A stretch of 7,416 nt of DNA from Chloroflexota bacterium. GTDB taxonomy: Bacteria; Chloroflexota; Dehalococcoidia; JAUQQI01. The notes beneath the pieces were generated by a model. It made no database searches and was not told the origin of the DNA. It saw nothing but the letters and a program-made list of their open reading frames with translations. The first letter of the stretch is position 1. The number at the start of each line of letters is the position of its first letter. Of the stretch, positions 1-5,214 are shown piece by piece. A program made the translations under genes and the position numbers. The stretch spans positions 1,458 through 8,873 of the forward strand of contig JAUQQI010000054.1 in the NCBI GenBank assembly GCA_030549955.1, given 5' to 3'.

Positions 1-1203
1 GGCAAACCGCGGTCGGCCGTGCCCCTGGAGCATGGTCATGAGCTCTTCCGGACGCTTGAGGGTGTCGGCGGTTTCGGCGCTCAGGGCCGCCTGGGCCAGA
101 GCGGCAAGCCGCTCGGGCACCGGGAGCCGGTCGGCCCCGATAAAGACGGCCAGCCGCGACCGCTGGGCATGACTGGCCAGGGGCAGGGGGCCGAAGACAT
201 CGGCCGAAGCCTGCGCCCCGGCGGCTTCGAGCCGGCGCCGGGCATACTGGCCGACCAGTTCCAGCCCGCACGGGCAAACCGTCATTCCCAACAGTTCGAC
301 CCCCAGCCCGGCCCGGATGCCTCCGGCCCGGTAGCGGGCTTCGGCCGTCACGGTGCAGAACACCCCGTTCCGGGAAAGGGGATAGCGTACGACGAGCCGG
401 ACGTGACCGGCTGTGGCCTCCTGGCAACGGGCGGCCTCTGCCGCAAGCCGAACCGCCAGCTGATCGGGGCGGCCCGGTGAAAACGGCCCGTTCCCCAGCA
501 CCCCATCCAGGGCTTCCCCAAAGCGGGAGGCGTGGATGCCCCGCCGGCCCGGTCCAAGGGTAACCCCGACCCAGAGCCGCACCGGACAAAAGGCCAGGCC
601 CACCGGCGTCTCAAAGGGCACCATCCGCTCCAGCTCACCGACCCCAACCCAGGTCAGGGGCAGGGGCACGGCCGGAGCCTCCATCTGGAGGTCCCGTCCG
701 AGCAGGGTCCTGAGTTCCCAGCGGACGGGGCGAACCCCCCCTGCGTCCGCCCGTTCGGCCAGCTCCCGGACGGTGCGGCCGGTCCCGGGGATGACCAGTT
801 CGGGCGCAACCTCGGCCAGGGGAACCAGGGCAAACGCCCGCTCCGTCAGGCGGGGGTGGGGGATCGTCAGCTCCGGCGTCCGCAGGGTCAGGTCGTCATA
901 AACGAGGATGTCGACATCGATGGGCCTGGGCCCGAACCGGACCGTCTCGACCCGGCCGAGGTCGGCCTCAATCTGCTTGACCTCCCGCAGGAGCCGACCG
1001 GGCTCCAGGTCCGTCTCAAGAACGACGGCAATATTGAGAAACTTGGGCTGGTCCGTGTACCCCACCGGCTCGGTCTCGTACGGCCGCGAGACCTTAACGA
1101 CATCCCCAAGAAGCCGGAGGCGCTCGACGGCCTCAAGGAGGTTGAACTCCCGGTCCCCCAGGTTGCTTCCAAGGCCGAGATAGACCCGATGGGTCCCTTT
1201 CAA
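1..1203 (-). CDS. folK-folE2: HPPK (FolK) - GTP cyclohydrolase IB (FolE2) fusion, partial at the left edge
   Basis: One uninterrupted frame of 401 codons reads off the window edge. Residues 1-160 are 6-hydroxymethyl-7,8-dihydropterin pyrophosphokinase: LGLGSNLGDR (9-18), YETEPVGYTDQPKFLN (42-57) and RFGPRPIDVDIL (89-100), with the Mg-binding Asp pair D96/D98 and IPHPR (114-118). From about residue 168 it becomes a COG1469-type GTP cyclohydrolase: DLQ (171-173), LTWVGV (183-188), GIHASRF (222-228), CPC (310-312), SHAQRS (344-349) and LKRPEE (382-387); perhaps 30 residues are missing. The second domain would convert GTP to dihydroneopterin triphosphate, the first would diphosphorylate the hydroxymethyl-dihydropterin made by the upstream PTPS. 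The TTG start overlaps the PTPS stop (TTGA) and has AGGGAG 8 nt upstream. A separate FolE2 starting at Met174 is unlikely, because the conserved D-x-Q lies before it. Oddities are a long CPC-to-His spacing and Ala in HASRF and HAQRS. Domain identities are strong; the fusion rests on the open frame. Confidence 0.9.
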   Translation of the reverse strand, partial: MKGTHRVYLGLGSNLGDREFNLLEAVERLRLLGDVVKVSRPYETEPVGYTDQPKFLNIAVVLETDLEPGRLLREVKQIEADLGRVETVRFGPRPIDVDILVYDDLTLRTPELTIPHPRLTERAFALVPLAEVAPELVIPGTGRTVRELAERADAGGVRPVRWELRTLLGRDLQMEAPAVPLPLTWVGVGELERMVPFETPVGLAFCPVRLWVGVTLGPGRRGIHASRFGEALDGVLGNGPFSPGRPDQLAVRLAAEAARCQEATAGHVRLVVRYPLSRNGVFCTVTAEARYRAGGIRAGLGVELLGMTVCPCGLELVGQYARRRLEAAGAQASADVFGPLPLASHAQRSRLAVFIGADRLPVPERLAALAQAALSAETADTLKRPEELMTMLQGHGRPRFA

Positions 1204-1697
1204 CGCTCTTTCTCCCTCAGAATTTCCCGATACCGGGCCGACTGGCCGAAGGACTCCTCCACCTCGACTTCGAGGACCTCCAGGTTCCGTGCCCCGGTCA
1301 ATAGGGGGTGGGACCGGAGCCGCCCGGCCAGGTAGCGGGCCAGCATTTCGGCCGTGGTGTTGGGAATCGGCAAAAGCACTACGTCCGACTCCGGAAACTG
1401 ATAAACCCGGTCCCGAAACCGGACGGTAACCGTCCCGTCCCGGACCTCAATCCCCAGGTGCGGATTGTTCGCCGGCAGCAGCATCCGGTGGTCAAGCCGA
1501 TTACATTCCTCCCGGGCAATATTTTTGAGGGTGACGAAGTCAAACACATAGTAATTGTCATCAACCTCGCCGGCCAGGCTTACTGTCACCCGGTAATTGT
1601 GGCCGTGCAGGGTTTCGCACTCGCCCCCGAACGTGATGAAGTGGGCGGCGCAAAAGACCAGGTAATCCTTAGTGACCCGAACGGCAAACTTTCCCAC
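1200..1697 (-). CDS. 6-pyruvoyl-tetrahydropterin synthase/QueD family protein, probable PTPS-I/III type (FolB-bypass enzyme)
   Basis: A 165-residue tunnelling-fold enzyme of COG0720. The zinc ligands are H19 (in CAAHF), H31 and H33. The active-site segment is CETLHGH, with C27 followed directly by E28, then D69/H70 (LDHRM), PNTTAE (112-117) and a C-terminal Glu in VEVEES (144-149). In this family Cys alone marks QueD, Glu alone marks PTPS-III, and both together mark enzymes reported to turn dihydroneopterin triphosphate into 6-hydroxymethyl-dihydropterin, replacing FolB. Lying first in an operon with HPPK-FolE2 supports a folate role; queuosine synthesis (6-carboxytetrahydropterin) may also be served. 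About 28 extra residues sit between DH and PNTTAE compared with short QueD. The GTG start at 1697 is preferred, because the numbering then closely matches E. coli QueD as I recall it, and a weak GGAA lies upstream. An ATG at 1757 would add 20 basic, unconserved residues. The stop overlaps the next start by 4 nt. Confidence 0.9.
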   Translation of the reverse strand: MGKFAVRVTKDYLVFCAAHFITFGGECETLHGHNYRVTVSLAGEVDDNYYVFDFVTLKNIAREECNRLDHRMLLPANNPHLGIEVRDGTVTVRFRDRVYQFPESDVVLLPIPNTTAEMLARYLAGRLRSHPLLTGARNLEVLEVEVEESFGQSARYREILREKER

Positions 1698-1767
1698 GCT
1701 GTTTCCGGGCGGGCTGGTCCGGCGGGATGCCCTGCGGCCCGAATTAAATCTTACCATCCTTGGGGCC

Positions 1768-1773
1768 ATAGTA
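1768..1773 (-). promoter_or_regulatory. Possible -10 box for the PTPS/folK-folE2 operon
   Basis: The minus strand reads GGTACTATGG here, giving TACTAT (5 of 6 matches to TATAAT) behind the same GG seen at the other two -10 candidates. Transcription would begin near 1761. That leaves a leader of about 64 nt before the GTG at 1697, or almost none before the ATG at 1757. No convincing -35 lies at the right distance, so this is a weak call. Confidence 0.35.
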
Positions 1774-1793
1774 CCTGGTTGCGTCAGGTCGAG

Positions 1794-1814
1794 TCCGGTA
1801 TAATGATTACCGGA
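1794..1814. promoter_or_regulatory. Dyad TCCGGTA-N7-TACCGGA over the transketolase -10 box and start region
   Basis: Arms 1794-1800 and 1808-1814 are perfect 7-bp inverted repeats with a 7-nt centre (TAATGAT). The left arm enters the TATAAT box and the right arm ends 2 nt before the ATG. Its size and position suit an operator for a dimeric repressor, or a small hairpin if transcribed. The regulator is unknown, and GC-rich DNA produces CCGG palindromes readily, so the functional call is tentative. Confidence 0.4.
1799..1804 (+). promoter_or_regulatory. -10 box (TATAAT) for the transketolase operon
   Basis: A perfect TATAAT in a GC-rich intergenic region, 12 nt before the ATG at 1817. The expected transcription start would be near 1811, so the mRNA would have a leader of only a few bases or none. 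No good -35 is visible at 16-18 bp; TTGCGT at 1779-1784 is too close (14-bp spacer). The box lies within the dyad described separately. Confidence 0.55.
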
Positions 1815-1816
1815 AG

Positions 1817-2746
1817 ATGGCCGAAGAGAGTAGACCGCAGCCCGTGCCGTCGCCTGCCCTCTTTCCTTCGGTTGCGTCCAGCGGCCTTTTTGAGCGGCGC
1901 TCCCTCGCAGAACTGCTGGCCCCCGAGACTCAGGCGCGGCTTGCGGCCATCTGCCGGCGGGTGAGGCGGCACATTGTTCGGATGACCGCAGCGGCGGGCT
2001 CGGGCCACCCAGGGGGATCCCTTTCGGCGGTTGAGATCCTGACGACCCTCTACTTCGGGATAATGCGGCACGACCCCTCAAACCCCCGCTGGTCCCTGCG
2101 GGACCGGTTTATCCTGAGCAAGGGCCACGCCGCGCCGGCCCTCTACGCCGTGCTCGCTGAAGCCGGTTATTTCCCGACCGACCTGCTGATGACCCTCCGC
2201 AAACTCGGCAGTCCTTTGCAGGGCCACGTCTCCTACAACCTTGACATTGGGGTTGAGGCGTCTTCCGGGTCCCTTGGCCACGGGTTCTCGGTCGGTGTCG
2301 GGATGGCGCTGGCCGGCCGGCTGGACGGCCTCGACTACCGGGTCTATGTTCTGCTCGGGGACGGGGAGCTTGACGAGGGGCAGGTCTGGGAAGCCGCGCT
2401 GGCCGCCGCCCATTACCGGCTGGACAATCTGACGGCGGTCGTCGATGCCAACGGCATTCAAAACGACGACTTCGTCGCCAGGACCCTGAACCTGGAGCCC
2501 CTCGACGCGAAGTGGGCCGCCTTCGGCTGGCGAGTCTTCGAGGTTGACGGCCACGACCTGGTCGAACTCGCCCGGGCCCTCGACGCCGCCCGGCGCATTC
2601 GGACCCGACCATCGGTCGTCATTGCCCGCACCGTCAAGGGCAAGGGAGTGAGCTTTATGGAGCACAATCCGGAGTTCCACGGACGGGCACCCCGTCCTGA
2701 TGAGCTTGAGCGGGCCCTGCAGGAGCTGGCCGGGGAGGAGCCGTGA
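1817..2746 (+). CDS. Transketolase, N-terminal (thiamine diphosphate-binding) subunit
   Basis: 309 residues matching the first half of transketolase, which moves two-carbon ketol units between sugar phosphates in the non-oxidative pentose phosphate pathway. Visible motifs are GSGHPGGSLS (61-70), SKGHAAPALY (101-110), GSLGHG (151-156), the ThDP/Mg motif GDGELDEGQVWEA (181-193) with N212 in VVDANG, TVKGKG (272-277) and H288 in EFHGRAP. It lacks the pyrimidine-binding domain, which is supplied by the next gene. The family's split N subunits are usually about 270-285 residues; here some 35 extra N-terminal residues rich in Pro and Ser precede the conserved part. ATG 1817 is the first start and lies 12 nt after a TATAAT, implying a leaderless or nearly leaderless mRNA. 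GTG at codon 10 is an alternative. The substrate class (transketolase rather than another ThDP ketolase) is inferred from overall similarity. Confidence 0.93.
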   Translation: MAEESRPQPVPSPALFPSVASSGLFERRSLAELLAPETQARLAAICRRVRRHIVRMTAAAGSGHPGGSLSAVEILTTLYFGIMRHDPSNPRWSLRDRFILSKGHAAPALYAVLAEAGYFPTDLLMTLRKLGSPLQGHVSYNLDIGVEASSGSLGHGFSVGVGMALAGRLDGLDYRVYVLLGDGELDEGQVWEAALAAAHYRLDNLTAVVDANGIQNDDFVARTLNLEPLDAKWAAFGWRVFEVDGHDLVELARALDAARRIRTRPSVVIARTVKGKGVSFMEHNPEFHGRAPRPDELERALQELAGEEP

Positions 2747-3735
2747 AGTTCCGACTCGGAATGCCAACCCGCGAAGCCTACGGCCGCAAACTGGCCGAGC
2801 TGGGTGAAACCCATCCCGAGATCGTCGTTGTCAGCGGTGACCTCGCCAAGTCCACGTACATTTACCTGTTCCGGGAGCGGTTCCCGCACCGGTTCTTCGA
2901 GCTGGGGATCTCGGAGCAGAACATGATGGGGGTTGCGGCCGGCCTTGCCCTTTGCGGCAAGACGGTTTTTGTGAGCAGCTTTGCTGTCTTTGCGACGAGC
3001 CGATGTTACGACCAGATCCGGGTCTCTATCGCCCAGCCCCATCTGAATGTAAAGATTGTCGCCAGTCACGGGGGCATCACGGTCGGTGAGGACGGGGCCT
3101 CGGCCCAGGCCATTGAAGACGTGGCGTTAATGTGCGCCCTGCCGGGCTTTACGGTCATCGTCCCGGCCGACGAGGTTGAGACCGCCCAGGCGGTCGAGGT
3201 TGCGGCCCGAACTTACGGGCCGTTTTACATCCGGACCGGCCGACCCCGCTTCCCCGTGGTCTTCGACGAGACCTACCGGTTTGAGCTCGGTCGGGCCGCC
3301 CTGATGCGGCCCGGCCACGACGTGACCATCATTGCAAACGGGATTATGGTTTCGGCCGCCCTGGAGGCCGCGGAAATCCTGGCAAGGGAGGGCATTTCGG
3401 CCCGCGTTCTGGCGATGGCCACGGTGAAACCCATCGACCGGGAGGCCATTGTGGCTGCTGCCGAAGAGACCGGAGCCATCGTCGCTGCGGAAGAGCACCT
3501 CGTTCAGGGCGCCCTGGGGGCGGCTGTAGCCCAAGTGGTCGCCGAGACGGTCCCGGTCCCGGTCGAATTTATCGGCATCCGTGACCGGTACGGCGAATCG
3601 GGCAAGCCCGAAGAACTCCTCCAAAAATTCGGGCTCACCGCCGCGGATATCGCGGTGGCCGCCCGTCGGGCCATGGCCCGACGGGATGCCCTTGCCCGAA
3701 CTCCCAGGTTCCTTGCCACCGAGCTTCGACCCTGA
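2743..3735 (+). CDS. Transketolase, C-terminal subunit (pyrimidine-binding and C-terminal domains)
   Basis: 330 residues completing the split transketolase. The pyrimidine-binding domain holds GISEQNM (55-61), where E58 is the glutamate that activates thiamine diphosphate, followed by SSFAVFATSRCYDQIR (78-93) and ASHGGITVGEDGASAQ (107-122) typical of the family. A C-terminal transketolase domain follows from about residue 190 (DVTIIANG, TVKPID, AAEEHLVQGALG). The GTG start overlaps the N-subunit stop as GTGA and is preceded by GGGGAGGAG at 2732-2740, so the two chains are translationally coupled and should be made in equal amounts. No frameshift or loss of a key residue is visible. The same layout occurs in archaea, Firmicutes, Thermotogae and Chloroflexota. 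A DXP-synthase-like or transaldolase role is not favoured, given the two-subunit transketolase architecture. Confidence 0.93.
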   Translation: MKFRLGMPTREAYGRKLAELGETHPEIVVVSGDLAKSTYIYLFRERFPHRFFELGISEQNMMGVAAGLALCGKTVFVSSFAVFATSRCYDQIRVSIAQPHLNVKIVASHGGITVGEDGASAQAIEDVALMCALPGFTVIVPADEVETAQAVEVAARTYGPFYIRTGRPRFPVVFDETYRFELGRAALMRPGHDVTIIANGIMVSAALEAAEILAREGISARVLAMATVKPIDREAIVAAAEETGAIVAAEEHLVQGALGAAVAQVVAETVPVPVEFIGIRDRYGESGKPEELLQKFGLTAADIAVAARRAMARRDALARTPRFLATELRP

Positions 3736-3751
3736 GCCTCAACCTCCGCCG

Positions 3752-3800
3752 ACCCGGTCCGGTCATGGCCGCCCTCGCACCGGACCGGCCTACCCGGTCC
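3752..3800 (+). repeat. ACCCGGTCC direct repeat flanking an inverted copy
   Basis: ACCCGGTCC occurs at 3752-3760 and again exactly 40 bp later at 3792-3800, and the inverted sequence GGACCGG lies between them at 3782-3788. The central copy can form either a 10-bp stem with the left repeat or a 7-bp stem with a 5-nt loop with the right repeat, not both at once. Confidence 0.5.
3754..3788 (+). terminator. Possible terminator hairpin after the transketolase genes (10-bp stem)
   Basis: CCGGTCCGGT (3754-3763) pairs perfectly with ACCGGACCGG (3779-3788) around a 15-nt loop, 18 nt after the transketolase stop. There is no T-tract, so it is not a classic intrinsic terminator; it could stabilise the 3' end or act with a protein factor. 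The right arm can alternatively pair with 3794-3800. Confidence 0.4.
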
Positions 3801-3891
3801 CGCCCGGCGTCAACACCCCAGCCGCGCCGGCGATCTGGCAACGACTGTACAAATCCGGTAACCTAAATTAGCGCCGAAACCGTGCCTCACC

Positions 3892-3896
3892 AGGGG
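3892..3896 (+). promoter_or_regulatory. Ribosome binding site of the CoA-transferase gene
   Basis: AGGGG ends 5 nt before the ATG at 3902. This fixes that ATG as the start, in agreement with the family N-terminus (LAGIKVVEF), which begins at residue 5. Confidence 0.6.
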
Positions 3897-3901
3897 TTGC
3901 T

Positions 3902-5170
3902 ATGCCTGGGCCGCTTGCAGGAATTAAGGTTGTCGAATTCTCTCAGATAATCGCCGGCCCGTTCGCCGGGATGCTGCTGGCCGATATGGGAGCGGACGTC
4001 ATCAAAATCGAGCCACCCCACGGCGAACCCTGGCGGCTCAATATGCAGTTCATCCCCCTCGAAAGCCGCACCTTTATCTCCCTGAACCGCGGCAAACGGA
4101 GCCTGCCCCTCGACCTGACCCGCCCTGAGGCGACCGAGGTCGTGGACCGGCTCGTCGCCGATGCCGACGTTGTTATCGTCAATTATCGGCCCGACGTATC
4201 CCGCAAGCTCCGGATCGACTACGAGCGGCTTTCGAAAATTAACCCCCGGCTAATTTACTGCGATAACACGGCCTTTGGCCGGCGGGGTCCCCACAGCCAG
4301 CGCCCCGGCTACGACATCATCGCCCAGGCGATCACGGGCCTGATGGCGAGCGAGGGGAAAATCGTTGACGGCGTCCTGCAGTATATCGTCTCGACGCCGA
4401 TTGCCGACTTTGCGACCGGCCTGGCAATGGCCTGGGGAATCTGCGCCGCCCTCTACGTTCGCGAGCGGACCGGAAAGGGCCAGAAGATTGAGACAACCCT
4501 GCTGGCCAGCGCCCTCGGCGTTCAGACCTCGCGGTTTACCTGGATTGAGGCTATTGACGCCGAACCTTACCGCCAGTTCATGGCCGACCTGGAGCGGATG
4601 CGGGCCGAGGGTCGCCCTTTCGAAGAGGTCTACGCCCGCTACCTGGAATTTCGTCCCCGGCCCCCGGGCAATATCTACTACCGTACCTACCAGACTAAGG
4701 ACTCAGTTATCGCCGTCGGCTGCCTGAGTGATCCCCTGCGAAAACGGCTCCTCCAGCTCCTCGGACTGCATGATATCCGGTTTGACCCCGGCTACGACCC
4801 GCAAAGCCCCGAGGCCATCGAGTTCGGAAAAGAGCTCACGCGGCAGGCCGAGGCGATCTTCCGCCAGCGGACCACGGCCGAATGGCTCCGGATCCTGGAT
4901 GAGGCCGGGATTCCGGCCGGTCCGGTCCGGTTCACCGAGGAGCTTTTCGAGGACGAGCAGGTCATCGCAAATAACCTGGTCGTTGAACTCGAACACTCAG
5001 TAATCGGCCGGATCAAGATGGTCGGGCCGATCATCAACATGAGCGAAACGCCCCTGGAAGCCCGGTCGGCATCCCCGGCCCTGGGCGAACACACCGACGA
5101 GGTCCTGAGCGCCCTGGGATACTCCCCCGCCCAGGTTGAGGAGCTCCGAAAACGGGGTGTGACCCGCTAA
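3902..5170 (+). CDS. Family III CoA-transferase (CaiB/BaiF)
   Basis: 422 residues, a normal length for the family, which moves CoA between carboxylic acids through an aspartyl-CoA thioester. The N-terminus LAGIKVVEFSQIIAGPFAGM (5-24), DMGADVIKIEPPHGEPWR (28-45), the LNRGKRSLPLDL segment (61-72) and GYDIIAQAITGLM (136-148) are typical. The catalytic Asp is D169 in TPIADFATGL, and GKGQKIETTLL (191-201) follows. The C-terminal part, with AEWLRILDEAGIPAGPV (326-342) and PALGEHTDEVL (392-402), completes the fold. It is cytosolic, with no signal peptide. The acid substrate cannot be told from sequence: formyl-CoA, carnitine, succinyl-CoA:mesaconate or benzylsuccinate types share these motifs. The neighbours give no pathway clue, since no acyl-CoA dehydrogenase or ligase is present here. 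It stands alone behind its own leader and a good AGGGG site. Confidence 0.9.
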   Translation: MPGPLAGIKVVEFSQIIAGPFAGMLLADMGADVIKIEPPHGEPWRLNMQFIPLESRTFISLNRGKRSLPLDLTRPEATEVVDRLVADADVVIVNYRPDVSRKLRIDYERLSKINPRLIYCDNTAFGRRGPHSQRPGYDIIAQAITGLMASEGKIVDGVLQYIVSTPIADFATGLAMAWGICAALYVRERTGKGQKIETTLLASALGVQTSRFTWIEAIDAEPYRQFMADLERMRAEGRPFEEVYARYLEFRPRPPGNIYYRTYQTKDSVIAVGCLSDPLRKRLLQLLGLHDIRFDPGYDPQSPEAIEFGKELTRQAEAIFRQRTTAEWLRILDEAGIPAGPVRFTEELFEDEQVIANNLVVELEHSVIGRIKMVGPIINMSETPLEARSASPALGEHTDEVLSALGYSPAQVEELRKRGVTR

Positions 5171-5177
5171 GCGGGTT
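5161..5177 (+). other. Small hairpin with the CoA-transferase stop codon in its loop
   Basis: ACCCGC (5162-5167) pairs with GCGGGT (5171-5176) and the three-base loop is exactly the TAA stop (5168-5170); a G-T pair can extend the stem by one. No T-run follows. It lies just before the uncertain start of the peptidase gene and might affect termination or re-initiation, but a chance origin is quite possible. Confidence 0.35.
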
Positions 5178-5214
5178 CGCAGGTCGACTCGGCCGGGCTT
5201 TCGTCCTGCTTCTG

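Larger units (their letters stand above)
3736..3901 (+). other. Intergenic region between transketolase and CoA-transferase genes
   Basis: This 166-bp gap contains two overlapping hairpins in its first half (3752-3800). An AT-richer stretch, TACAAATCCGGTAACCTAAA (3848-3867), is the likely place for a promoter of the CoA-transferase gene. The best -10-like words there, TAACCT and TAAATT, are poor and no -35 is evident. TCCGGTA (3854-3860) repeats the half-site of the transketolase dyad. No convincing small gene is present. Confidence 0.4.

Noticed and set aside
1..684. A separate folE2 gene starting at the ATG at 684
   Set aside because: The conserved D-x-Q at the family N-terminus lies upstream of this Met in the same open frame, and no ribosome binding site precedes it.
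532..1335. Long plus-strand open frames opposite folK-folE2 and the PTPS gene (also 19-480 and 1308-1964)
   Set aside because: The translations are rich in Pro, Gly and Arg with no family motif. They are antisense shadows of recognised minus-strand genes, expected in GC-rich DNA.
1779..1784. TTGCGT as a -35 box for the transketolase promoter
   Set aside because: The spacer to TATAAT is only 14 bp, too short for a normal sigma-70 promoter.
1698..2081. Extension of the PTPS frame up to an ATG at 2081
   Set aside because: The extra residues run antisense through the divergent promoter and the transketolase N-terminus and resemble no PTPS. The family N-terminus fits GTG 1697.
2078..3624. Minus-strand open frames opposite both transketolase genes
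   Set aside because: Low-complexity translations without recognisable domains, fully covered by well-supported sense genes.
3581..3871. Small plus-strand open frame across the end of the transketolase C subunit
   Set aside because: It mostly overlaps the transketolase gene in another frame, has no ribosome binding site and consists of Pro/Arg-rich sequence.
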